Shown here one piece after another: positions 49,453-60,530 of a DNA stretch of 64,000 nucleotides. The stretch spans positions 9,793,508-9,857,507 of the forward strand of contig CM049313.1 of the NCBI GenBank assembly GCA_026874595.1. The letters are read 5' to 3'. The translations under genes were made by a program, and so were the position numbers. The notes beneath the pieces are model-generated. The model was not told where the DNA came from. It was given only the letters and a program-made list of their open reading frames with translations, and searched no databases. Position 1 is the first letter of the stretch. Each line of letters begins with the position of its first letter. The DNA comes from Sipunculus nudus (Eukaryota > Annelida > Sipuncula > Golfingiida > Sipunculidae).

Positions 49453-49994
49453 TATAGTCCATTTCATCCCCTCATGTCCACCTGTTTTTTGCTATGAAAA
49501 TTTTTATTAGGTACATTTCAAGGGAAACAATTATAGTTTAGAGGAGAGGATTACAGAACCTAATTTTCAACTAGGTAACTATATTCCTACCTTCTGCCTT
49601 ATTTGAGAAACAGAATTTTCTGAAAATATGACAAATCAGTCTACATTTTACAACATATCAGACCCACTTATGGCAGTCAAGGTCATTGGTAACATGCAAA
49701 AACAGCCTCAACTGACAGCTTCTGATTAGATGATCTCATGTAAACATTCTAAAAAATATAACCAGCTAAAACAAAGAAAGCTACTTATGGAGGGACACAT
49801 CATATCTGCCAGATCATGGTGAAGAGACTAAAATGTTGTGAAACATAAAGGGGGCATTCATTGTAAGATCCATAACTGCGGTATTAGGTTGTCACTTCCA
49901 TATGTTGTTTTCTTGGAAATTATTGAAAAGTATAAACGTTTAAGTAAATCGTCTACAAAAAACAGGTGGACAGCAGGTGGTGAAACGGACTATA
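49453..49994. mobile_element. MITE with TATAGTCC inverted ends
   Basis: The left end TATAGTCCATTTCATC and the reverse complement of the right end (TATAGTCCGTTTCACC) match. The similarity extends about 40 bases inward to a shared GTCCACCTGTTTTTTG. It is 542 bases long with no coding frame. Confidence 0.72.
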
Positions 49995-51416
49995 GTATTT
50001 CTGCATGAAGAATTCTAATCATGACATAGCCACTCATGTGATCTCACAGATCATGTGACCTCAAACTATCTGATCATGTGATCCTAAAAAACATGTGTAC
50101 AGACATGTTAAATACTTCACAAAATTCTAACATCTTACTCAGTGTTATAACATGGGAAAAACTTATACCACATTTGTACAAATTTTACATCAAAACCTTT
50201 CAGAGAAAATAAAGAGAAAATCATATTTTCAGAACTGAACAGATACCACATTAGTCCTTTGATAACCATTAACTCCAATGTTATCAGAATAACCTGACAG
50301 TCCTGTCTAATAACGATACAAGCAATAATATAAGAAAAAGTGGAAATTACTATGTTTGTTATAATCACTTCAGCCTATGTGCTGTGTGAAGTAGTAAATA
50401 TAGTATCTTTGCATTCATTGTCTCTGCCTGACATTTATATCTACAGTTCCTCAGAATTTATCCAGCATGATTTATGAAAATATGGCTTGGTGCCATTATT
50501 AAACTCAACTTCTGCTTATTTGGCTTTTGAATTCTTAGATTTTTAATATATATGTTTTCCTGTGATCTTTGTCAAAATGATCACCAGTTCAAGCAATCTG
50601 GATGATACAACTGCAGGATACAATTACAATATTAATCTTGAATGTTATATCTACAGTATGGTGATGTAATATTCATATCCACAATGGCAATGCAGTTACT
50701 AATAAATGGACAAATTTTCCTTGTCATCTTGCGCCAGTATACAACTTGCCACAAATGTTAAATTGAGCTGATTGTGAAATGTCACGATTTGGTTTTTGAA
50801 AATAACAGGCCAAGAGAAAGCTGACAAAAAATGTCCAGGACTAGTTCACGACTGCAATGATATAACTTTGGAAATGGAAATGTATGGAAAACTTTATCTG
50901 TGACAGAGTACCTGAGTAGTACACTTATGATCTGTGATAAACCATAATTCAGTGTGCAGTCTCTTTTCAGTGAACCAACTTGTTATTAAATATCACAGAT
51001 TAATGGGGTTAAAAGTGCATTATAAGTGACCTGCCTCAGAAGAAAATTCTCAGTGATGTAGGGGGCATGCTTTTGCATAAACCCCCCCCCCCCCCCCCCC
51101 CATAAGAAACTTTGTACACTATCTGTAACCTGTTGCACAGCGATTAAAACAAAAAACTGCCATCTGGTTGCTGTGAAAGATTCCCAAGATGCCTTTGAAA
51201 GAGTGACTCTGATTGGTCAGCTGATCTGACATGCTTTTCCAACAGGAATATGATCTTCTTTTCCTTGCATTTTCAGTAAAACTATAATGTGTTAAGTTTT
51301 CACACTTATGCCAACCATGACATTTTTCCTATGACTGGTCACTGTTAAATGGCATTCACTCTCCACTCAGAGTCAACCATTGGCTAAAGATGTAAGCTGT
51401 ATTGATGAGGTCCCCT
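49995..51416. other. JTB downstream flank, no gene seen
   Basis: AT-rich; a long C-run at about 51082-51100. No exon is supported. Confidence 0.5.
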
Positions 51417-51422
51417 TTTATT
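51417..51422 (-). terminator. Candidate polyadenylation signal AATAAA for JTB
   Basis: AATAAA on the minus strand, about 150 bases past the JTB stop codon, a normal position for the cleavage signal. Confidence 0.5.
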
Positions 51423-51572
51423 TTTAACACCAGCCCTGGTGTGTCCTTTGTGTTACCTGCTGCAGAGTGAAATATACAGGCCTATCGCTGGCAGTGAAAG
51501 TTTCCTGAGGTCAGTGTCACATATTGCACTTTTACCTTTAATGGAACTATACAGAACATTAGGTCAACGTTC

Positions 51573-51732
51573 TCAGATCCCTGCGGCTATCTGTTTATTG
51601 ACTTTCTCCAGTAGTAGTCGGTCCAACCTCTTTTCTCTGACAAACACTACACCATAAGCACCTACACCAACAGCTGCAGCAACCAGCTCAAATATCCAGA
51701 ATGATCGCTCTTCATGCCAAGTCATTCTGCAT
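51573..51732 (-). CDS. JTB: JTB terminal coding exon
   Basis: Residues 105-156: last ectodomain cysteine, transmembrane segment and cytoplasmic tail. Acceptor tttttatag; stop TGA at 51575-51573. This is the most conserved part of the family. Confidence 0.94.
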
Positions 51733-54700
51733 CTATAAAAATACATATTATAATGTGTATAGAAATGAAAATTGAATGGCTCACTTTGAAAATAATTTTT
51801 CATTTCAATCTAAGAAAAGGTGAAGCCTGTGTAATGTAATGTCTATGGTAGAGTAAAACCTCAAAATTACAATTACCATTGGGCCCTCAATAACGTGGTT
51901 GCATTTTCAAGGTGGTCGTGTAAGGGAGGTCATATATAAAGAGCATAAAAAAGAATAGGGACCATTTAAAAGTGGTCATTGTTTTTAGGTGGTTGTTAAA
52001 CAGAGGTCCTTAAAAAAGGATTTACTGTATATCACAAATTTATTTCCCACATCTCAATTTCATTATCCAAATTAAAAAAGTAAATGGTAACAAGGCCTAC
52101 AGGCCTAATGCGAACCTGTGCATTGGGAAATACACCAGGTATAATGCTTCAATGCTGGACCATTACTTTTCATGTATATGAACAATGCAAGTACTAAACA
52201 TTTTGAATATGAAACAATTACACAAAAATCACTGCTGAAATTCTGGCATGGGTGCACACAACACAAATGTTCAAAAACCATTTGAACAAACTTGAGAGTG
52301 CTTGCCTCTGGGATCATTTCTGTAAAATATTGAACAATTTGGCTGGACCGTTTACAAGAAGACTTTTAAAAGGTTTTTCAGCTTTTCCCCTATAAAATCT
52401 AAGTAAATGCAGATAGCAAAAAACATAAGCTGAATCCCACAACATTTGATATGTGACAGATAACTGCATAAAATCTGGGGATGGTAGCTCCTGCAATTCC
52501 TGAGAAATTATGGGTTGATATACAGATGACCAATGACCCCCGTACAAAAAATGGTCAATGCAGGTGGCGCCACCAATACCCAAATTTCACATATGACTCA
52601 TGTGACCAACACTGGCATAAAATTTGGTGATGATAGCTCTGGCCGTTTCTGAGATAGTCATTTCAGTATTCTTTTTTTGGACAGATGACTAGGTTCAACT
52701 TCCTGTTATTCGGCCAAAATTCACATAACTTGAACCATTGGAACAAACTTGAGAGAGATGGTATAAAAGATTATTTCTGTGAAATATTGAACAAATTGGC
52801 TTGACCATTTCAGAGGGGAATATTTTTAAAGGTTTTCAGCTTTTTCTCTATAAAATCTAAGAAAATGCAGATTTTTTTCAGATGGCTAATTTTTTGCATT
52901 AAATTTCATGAAGCTAGCTCCAGTCATTTGCGAAATAGTATGGGTTAACGTATACCTGTGATTGTAAACATTGCCTGGCATGAGGAATATCTAAAATCAT
53001 AAATCTACATTTTTTTAAAGTTTTTAAAAAACATTCTTTTCAATATTAACCAAAGATAACCTGAATTCTAAATGTCTGGAGGCATGATGTAACAGATGCT
53101 GGTAAACTGGTTCCAGGCTAGATGTATCTGCTTCACACAGCTAACATATATGGTAAAATGACTCAATTCAATCTTTATTATTCAGCCAAAATTCATTCTT
53201 TGGAACCATAAAAGACAATTATTATAAGAATTATTCAGGGGATTATTCTTGTAAAATATTAAACAAATTGGCTTCAGTGGCATCAGCTAAAAAAAAAAGT
53301 TTTGCAAGTTTATAACTCATATGGGAAAATAAAGCAAAATGGCTAAGTGAAGCTTCCAATAACTCAGCCAAAAATCACTGAACCAAAACCATTTGAACAA
53401 ACTTGAATTATCAACATCTAAGGATAATTAATGTGTGAGATTTAAGAATTTGGCCCAGTGCTTTTTGAAAAGATCTTTGTAGCAAATGAGCTAAAATGGG
53501 CTGTTATGGCATATGACTAAATTCAGCTTCCCATAACTCAGCCAAAAGTCACTGAACTGACACCATTTGAACAAACTTCAGAAAGCACTACCCTAGGATC
53601 ATTTCTGTGCGATATTAAACAATTTGGCCAAATGGTTTCAGAGAAGAAGTTTTTTGTAGCTGTCAGTATGATACGTGCACTGATGACCCCGGTACAAAAA
53701 AGGCCGATGCAGGTGGCGCCACCAATACCTGAATTTCAGACATGACTAATATGACCAACATTGGCATAAAATTTGGTACTGACAGCGCCAGCCGTTACTA
53801 AGATTGTAATTTTAGTATGCTTTTTTGGACAGATGACTAAGTTCAACTAGCTGTAACTCCGCCAAAAATCACCGAACTTAAACCATTCGAACAAACTTGA
53901 GAGAGATTGTTCCAGGGATCATTTCTGTGAAATATTGGACAATTTGGCTGAACAGTTTCGGAGAAGAAGATTTTTAAAGTTTTTTTAGCTTTTGCTCTAT
54001 AAAATCTAAGAAAATGCAGTTAGCCAAAAAATAAGCAAAATCCGATAGAGTTTTTTAGATGACTAATTATTTGCAGAAAATTTCTTGATGCTAACTCTTG
54101 CCATTTTCAAGATAGTATGGGTTAACGTACAGACGCCGGACAATGGACGACGGACGACGGACGACGCCACACCATCGCATAAGCTCATAGGTTCGCTAAC
54201 AAACACAAATAAACCTCTTAAAAAGCTTTGAGTGGTCTTATTGTAAATCCCTTTTGACACACAGTGAGCACTGAAGGAACTGATTCTATAAACAACAGCA
54301 ACCAAAGGCAACCACAGTCTTAACCTTTCCTTGTATTGGTATTTATTTGAAGGCTCAAGTCTTATAACTGCCCTAGTTCAAACAGTATAGAATGGAATAA
54401 AACTATTCATTGTAAATTTACATTACAGCCACATTTCACATAATACAAGTTCCCTACCTGACTTAGGACTGATATTTTTTTAATTCTAGCTTACATGCGG
54501 ATGTGCAATTATGGATATGTGTTATGTCAACAGAATATTAACTTTTATGGGCTAATTTTGTTTAGTGTTCCTTGTTTTGAACAGACCAACGTTTCTACTG
54601 AAGATAGTTCAACAATGCAAATGGTCATCTGATCAAGGGACATAAAAATTGAGGACCATGAATTTACATCTTGTGACAGTTTCCTGGAAATATGGCCCAT

Positions 54701-57700
54701 GACAGCTGTTTCTTAGTGATAAACAGAGTATTTCACCAAGTTATCAAGTACAATCATTTTAAATTTCCTTCATGCTAATTTATACTTTAAAATGTGTTAT
54801 GTGTTACAACAGCTAAGTGAAAGCAAACCACTCATGTCAGTCGATTTGTTACATGGTAGAGGCACCAACACTGCCATCTATCAGCAATTCCAATCACTAA
54901 CTATCAAAACAGCTGCTATAATCACCCGATTATCTATGCTTTCATATGTGCATACTGTTTAGATTTGAAAATGGTCTTACAAAACAGGTAAAATTTGAAT
55001 TTTGACTAGTGCTTAAAATTATTTGTGCAAGGGGAGAAAAAGGCTGTTAACAGTAGGTGGTCCTTTAATGAAGGCTTTGCTCAAACCAAGGACCACTGTT
55101 TGTGTTAATGTGAAGTAAATGATAACTTACCTTCTATATACAGTCTTGCTATCATTTGCACCATTTGTACAGGTAACTAGTTCTCTGTGACCAGTCTCTC
55201 TACAGAATGTATGAACTCTCTGAAACAGAAAAGATGAACTGTAATCAGCGACAGGCTATAAACACAGGAGCTGGTGGATTGAACAGGAATCATTCTCATA
55301 ATTAATCATTCAAGAACACAAATTCTTCAAATACACTTTTAACATATTTCTGATAATTTAATTATAAACAAGCAAATTTGTGGAATTTATGTCCTCAGCC
55401 ATTGACTCTTGTTATTTTAGCTTCCTGTGATCTTCATGGTTGCCTTCTCATTATGTTTTAGTTTTTATTTTTCCCTGAAGATGTCTCCATATGACATAGT
55501 GCCTGTGTTTTAGTTTTCATTGTCCCATGTCCCTTGTTTTCATGCGGTTCTCTGTTTTGTGCCCTGTCTTTCTAATACCTCTGACAGAATAAGAATATTT
55601 CATTTTGATAATATGACTTCTTTAGATACGCACACATAATTGTTAGCAATCAATTATGCTAAAATGCAATCAGTTTAATCATTTAACAAGTGACCAATGG
55701 GTCATGATGCTCAGCTGACTAGGAAGAGATTCGTAAAAGGAAATTTTATCATCTGAATGGTAGTATACCCATTCAACTGAAGCATCAAACAGATTAACCA
55801 ACAGGCCAAGATTGTGTCTTTATTTATATATCTCAAAAATAGAGAAAAAATGTGTAAACTTTAAAAAAATACATGTGGCTCCACCAGTCTGCAGAAACTA
55901 ATAAAAACACATGGTCAATATCCATGCAAAGAATCATGGTGATCTCTGCATTCGTTGTTTAGATACTTCAGCTTTTGTATCAAATTTTCCATTATTCTGA
56001 GGGATACTTCTGAGTCCTAAAGCTTGAAGGATATGGGTAACAGAGACCTAATATCAGGTTTCCACAAACACTTTTCATGGGCCTCCTTGCATTACAAGAA
56101 TGAAGAATCTAGGTCCAGTTGTTACGATTTGTACCCTGTTGACAGATAACAACATCTTTAAAGGTCTCAAAAAATAGAGAAAAAAATCATAAAAATGAAA
56201 AAAAAAACTAGATGTGTCAGAACGACACGAATGCCCCCGCCTGGGGCAAATTAGAAACATTAGTAAAATTTTGAAAAATTTTTTAAGTTCAGGAGGTGTC
56301 GTATGGTCAAAAGTAGGTCAACAAGGGCAAAATGCAAACTCGATCTGTAACGGGTCATTATCAAGCAACACACCAAAAATCATGCCAGTATATGCAGGCA
56401 TTGTGAAAAAAAGTCCATTCATGTGCATTTCCATAAAAATTTCTGTCTTTCATGAAATTTTCTATGTTTAGGAGCTGTAAAACAATCAAAAGTAGGTCAA
56501 CTGGGACAAAACAAGAACTCATTCTGTAACTGGTCATTATCTGCCTACACACCAAAAATCAGGCCCGTATCTGCAGGCACTGCGAAAAAAAGTCCATACA
56601 TGTGCACTTTTTTTATGAAATTTTCTATGTTAGAGCACAGTCAAACCGTCAAAAGTAGGTCAACTGGGACAAAACGTAAACTCGATCTGTAACTGGTCAT
56701 TATCTGCCCACACACAAAAAATCAGGCCAATATCTGCAGGCATTGCGAAAAAAAGTCCGTACATGTGTATTTGTCATGAAAATTTCTATTTTTCATGAAA
56801 TTTTCTAAGTTTAGGAGCTGTAAAACGTTCAAAAGTAGGTCAACCACAACAAAACGCGAACTCGATCTGTAACTGGTCTATATCTGCTCACACACCAAAA
56901 ATAAGGCCAATATCTGCAGGCATTGCGAAAAAAAGTCCATACAACTGTTTGATTTCGGAAGGACGGAATGACGGAATGACGGACATGGGTAAAACTATAT
57001 GCCCCCGCCACTTTGTGGCGGGGTCATAAAAAATAGCAGTGGCCCACCCAGTCTGCAAAAATTGATAGAATACCTCATGATCAATATGTATGCCAAAAAT
57101 CATTAGTCTGGGGGGTATTTTGGAGTCATACAGCTTAAAGGATATGGGTAACAGAGACCTAATTTCAGGTTTCCATGGAGACTTTTCATGGGTCTCCCTG
57201 TGTGTCAAGAATGAAGATTCTAGGTCCAGTCTTTACGATTTGTGCCCTGTTACCAGATGTTCACATAAGGTCTCAAAAATAGAGAAAAAAATTCGTAAAA
57301 AATCGAAAAATACAGGTGGCGCCACCAGTCTGCAGGAACTGATGGAACATCTTATGATCAATATTTATGCCAAAAATCATGACCATCAGTGGTGTAATTG
57401 ATGAGATATTGAAGTTTTTGTATGAAATTTTTGACTTTTCTGGGGGGTACTTTGGGGCCCCATAGCTCGAAGGATATAGGTAACAGAGACCTCATTTCTG
57501 GTTTCCAAGGAGATTTTTCATGGACCTCTCAAAATGTCAAGTTACAAGTTTCTAGGTCCAGTGGTTACGATTTGTGCCAGGTTAACGGACGGACGGATGG
57601 ACGGACAGATGGAAGACGGACAAAGGGTGATCGCTATAGCTCAGATGACTTACAGTCTGCTGAGCTAACAACCCATCATCAATATAATGGATTTATTGGC

Positions 57701-57729
57701 ACTCTACTAATAAATTAATAAATAAATAA

Positions 57730-57765
<36 letters not shown>

Positions 57766-60247
57766 TTTTATGATGTAACTGATATATAACTGTTAATGTA
57801 TTAGCATGGATCATACTTACAGCTTCATATGACGTACATGGTCTGCAGTCTTCTTCAATTTTTAACTTTACATCTGCCGCCTCCCAGCAATTTTTGGTCA
57901 AATTATCTAAATAAATTATAGCAAAAAAAAATTAATAAATAAATAAATTTCAACTGCTGATATAATGAAATTCATAATTCAAAATACAATCAATGTTATC
58001 TACAACTGCTATTTCAAGCTTAAAAAAAAAACAAAGTTTACAAGCACACTTTTGTCACTCTTTCTCTTTTGAACAATTAAATTATTGTTCATTTTGTCTG
58101 CAGAAGGATCTTTTCTATTTCTCATTTGTCAATAAGATATAAATTACAAGTAAATGGGTCACACAAGACAAGCAAATAGACACAAAGACAGGTGAAGCTG
58201 ATCACAAAATTACTTCTGAAGTACTCTTATCAGAGTATTTCTAAACTATTACTACTAAAACCAAGACTTGAGTACAGGGCTGGATTTTGAGACATTAACA
58301 CAAATGTTTCTGTTATCACTGACTACCATAGGCATTTAAATTTTACCAATTAATCTATAACCAGCATAAACATGCCATGTTGACTCTTTATAGTGCCACA
58401 TTTTCCATTCACATTCGCTACATATATATATGTAAAATTGATATACCTTTTAAAATTGTATACACATGCACATTTTAGATGTTATTTATGAATCCCACAT
58501 GTGACTTATGTCATATAAAATATCCTGGTGTAAACTGTCATCATTGTGCCAACTTTTCATGTCCAAATCAGGTAATAAAGTTCTTGATGGAAAATACACT
58601 TTCCAGTGAATGTACTGGTTAGCCTGGCAATAACTGAAAAGGATACCAAGATAATTTGAGAAAAACAGTGAATTTGTTATATGCAAAAAGAGTATGATTT
58701 TAATGTCAGGTTGACAGAAGTGACACCAGCCATGTGGATGAATAATTGTCCTTTAATATCAAAGGATTAGTGGGACCCTCTGCCTGCCCAGTCGGGAAGG
58801 CAAGCATAGGTTTTCAAAAGCCTTAATAACCTGCCTGGGGCTGCTGGGAAATGGTAAATGTCAATCCCTGCTTGCTTTAGTTCTTAGTGCCATGGGAGGC
58901 CAAATGAAATTGATGAAAAAAGCAACTAATGTGGGGACGCAAACCAAGCGATGTAAAGATGGTCCCAGGAATGTTACCCTGTATCCTGCTCCTGGGAACT
59001 TTAATATCAATAAAATGTGTCTTAGAATAGTGATGATTACTGACTTACTGCCACCTTTCAAGAAATGGCACATGCCTTTGACCTCATTGTTCTCAGTGAC
59101 ATCACATCATGTGATCTCACTAAATAGATGTGCATATGATCACATGATATAATCCCCAGTAATTAAAAAAATAAAACACCATAAAATGCTCATCCCTGGG
59201 TTATTTAAGCAGAGATTTACACAGAAACTTAATCACTAGGGGATTTTCACAATATCTACCTATATGTCAATTTTCAATCAAATTTAGCTAGCTTGCAGAT
59301 ACACACACAGAGAATCAACTGAAAACAATAATGCTCCCTTCATACAGGGTTTTAAACTGCCACTTAAGCAGGCCCTGTGTATAAACAGGTACAGCCAGCA
59401 CCTGAAATTCAGAACAGCCCTTTTAAAAGAGCTTTGGAAAGCTTTGCAAACTGGTGTAGCCTCAGTAATGACCCTAAGTTGTTTGCTAATGAATACCATA
59501 AACTATAAACAAAAATAATTTGTTATTGTACTGGACTAATTCTTTTCTAAATGGCTGGCGTTAACAACATTAACAGGGTGATGTAACCAGTTAATAAAAG
59601 CAATAATGAAAAATAAATACCTGAAGATTTAGAAGCATTTTTCATCGTTGGATGATAAGAAGACATATTGCTTTCTAAAACAAGTACTAAGACAGACACC
59701 CTGAAAATAGTAAATAAATAAATATTAACTCAGTTTATACACACAATTATGCATCAATAGGTATATATTTATATATAGAGTGAAACCTCATTGTGTCGAT
59801 CTCGCTTAAGTCGAAGTTACAGACTTGATATCCAGGACAACTCTAGCTAAATTATTATCAAATAGAACCCACTTGTGTTGAACCTTGGATGTGTCGAATT
59901 TTTCTGAGGGTCCCTTTGACTTCAACACAGCAAGGTTTCACTGATTTGCCCAAAATTATTAAGTTCATTACACTATTTCACATGATATTAAATAGCTACA
60001 AGAAAATAATAAATATAATTGTTCTGTAACAAATCTCCTCAGTATAGAAACAACATTTTTAAAGAAATTCCAGATATCTTATTTCACTTAGAGCTCTTGG
60101 TTAAAACACATAATTTCAAATAACTGTTATGTCTGGGACCAAGAGAAAAATAGAAAGGATATTAAGATTTATTTAAGTGTATTTTACTCACCCTATTAAT
60201 ATCCCTATTGCTATGATCATCCGCTTCTTGCTGAAAAACTCAATCAT
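51573..60247 (-). CDS. JTB: JTB, jumping translocation breakpoint protein orthologue (5 coding exons)
   Basis: Minus-strand exons 60247-60192, 59700-59621, 57906-57821, 55219-55131 and 51732-51573 join with matching phases (2, 1, 0, 2) to 156 residues; human JTB has 146. A hydrophobic leader (about 10-27: MIIAIGILIGVSVLVLVL) follows a basic start. The ectodomain has six cysteines (52, 66, 69, 80, 91, 105) in the JTB order, including NCWEAAD, EEDCRPC, ETGHRELVTC and RRC, plus two N-glycosylation sequons (N40, N47). Then come FWIFE, a membrane span (about 117-135) and the family tail RLDRLLLEKVNKQI. JTB is a single-pass membrane protein; the human protein is linked to cytokinesis and growth control, with an unclear molecular role. 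The frame is open upstream of the chosen ATG to the exon edge (60267), so an earlier start in another exon is possible. The introns carry four transposons. Confidence 0.93.
51853..52030. mobile_element. Pogo-like MITE remnant in JTB intron 4
   Basis: Left AGAGTAAAACCTCAAAATTA and right AAAGGATTTACTGTA are weak inverted ends of the CAGTAAAACC type, with GGTGGTCGT and GTGGTCATT text between, as in related elements. Confidence 0.45.
52091..54199 (-). mobile_element. Helentron-like element, family 2, in JTB intron 4
   Basis: On the minus strand it starts TTAGCGAACCTATGAGC (54199 downward), soon followed by GTCGTCCGTCGTCCG (about 54163-54137). It ends with AGGTTCGC (52117-52110), an inverted copy of the 5' GCGAACCT, then the hairpin AGGCCTGTAGGCCT (52106-52093) and CTTG before TTA (52091 is its last base). 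The plan and the TTAGC/CTTG borders are those of family 1 but the subterminal repeats and hairpin are different. The core has repeated CATTTGAACAAACTTGA text and exact GGTGGCGCCACC palindromes at 52563 and 53712. No transposase frame. Confidence 0.72.
54200..55130 (-). other. JTB intron 4, 5' part
   Basis: No repeat or exon recognised between the family-2 element and the fourth coding exon. Confidence 0.5.
55131..55219 (-). CDS. JTB: JTB coding exon 4
   Basis: Residues 75-103 plus two bases of 104: RVHTFCRETGHRELVTC and on to TVYR. Acceptor ttctgtttcag, donor AAG/gtaagt. Phase 0 in, phase 2 out. Confidence 0.92.
55687..57668 (-). mobile_element. Helentron-like family 1a copy in JTB intron 3
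   Basis: On the minus strand it starts TTAGCTCAGCAGACTGTAAG (57668 downward), has a short CCGTCCGTCCGTTAAC microsatellite, and ends TCAGCTGAGCATCATGACC, the palindrome with one mismatch and CTTG (55690-55687). It holds ~340-base units (exact GGTGGCGCCACC at 57315). It supplies the empty site for the insertion at 3706-4876, and is itself interrupted at 56208-57027. Confidence 0.77.
56208..57027 (-). mobile_element. Helitron-like element, family 3, nested in the family-1 copy
   Basis: Compared with intact units, an 820-base block is inserted in an A/T run. On the minus strand it starts ATGACCCCGCCAC with a perfect 9-bp stem (CCCCGCCAC/GTGGCGGGG, plus-strand 57003-57023), then GTCCGTCATTCCGTCATTCC. 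It ends with GGCGGGGGCAT, a GTGTC/GACAC hairpin (56228-56214) and CTAG (56211-56208) before a T-run, matching the Helitron hairpin plus CTRR. The core has four units with AAGTAGGTCA at 56311, 56490, 56653 and 56833. No coding capacity. Confidence 0.75.
57734..57760. repeat. (TA)n microsatellite
   Basis: TA run in JTB intron 3, about 60 bases past the third exon's donor. Confidence 0.9.
57821..57906 (-). CDS. JTB: JTB coding exon 3
   Basis: Completes Asp46 and codes residues 47-74, with NLTKNCWEAADVK and IEEDCRPCTSYEA. Acceptor ttatttag, donor GCT/gtaagt. Contains three of the six cysteines. Confidence 0.92.
57907..59620 (-). other. JTB intron 2
   Basis: AT-rich intron. No repeat with clear ends was recognised; plus-strand open frame 58892-59152 has no motif or splice support. 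Confidence 0.5.
59621..59700 (-). CDS. JTB: JTB coding exon 2
   Basis: Rest of the hydrophobic leader (VSVLVLVL) and the start of the ectodomain with the N40 sequon (KNASK). Acceptor ctattttcag, donor TCAG/gtattt. Phase 2 in, phase 1 out. Confidence 0.85.
59779..59943. mobile_element. MITE with AGTGAAACCT inverted ends in JTB intron 1
   Basis: AGTGAAACCTCATTGTGTCG on the left pairs with the reverse complement of the right end (AGTGAAACCTTGCTGTGTTG). About 165 bases, with GTCGAA motifs inside, typical of pogo-like MITEs. Confidence 0.7.
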
Positions 60248-60267
60248 CTTGCTGCACCAGAATCTGC
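60192..60267 (-). CDS. JTB: JTB first coding exon
   Basis: ATG at 60247-60245 followed by IEFFSKKRMIIAIGILIG, a basic N-terminus leading into the leader helix; donor GG/gtgagt. The 20 bases before the ATG follow an acceptor (gattttgcag) and are also open in frame (RFWCSK), so a start in an upstream exon cannot be excluded. Confidence 0.82.
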
Positions 60268-60383
60268 CTGCAAAATCATGGAAGTGGTAAGTATGTATCA
60301 ATTATATGTTGAGTACACAGAAATCATATATGTTAAGTATGGTAGATCTATGTATAAATTATAAATACAACAAAACATGTATT

Positions 60384-60530
60384 ATGAGACCACCCATGGG
60401 ACATGCTAAAGGTGGTATTAATAGACAGGTCAGTTATAACCAATGTGAATGCTTTCAGTTCACCCATAGGTAGTCTTAATACACAGGTGTTCTTTTAAGA
60501 CAAGTAATCTTTTAGACAGGTTCCACTGTA
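60384..60530. mobile_element. Pogo-like MITE remnant upstream of JTB
   Basis: The right end TTAGACAGGTTCCACTGTA is the inverse of the CAGTGGAACC end seen at 5788. GAGACCACCCATGGG on the left is the eroded other end. Its terminal TA directly abuts the foldback element at 60531. Confidence 0.55.
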
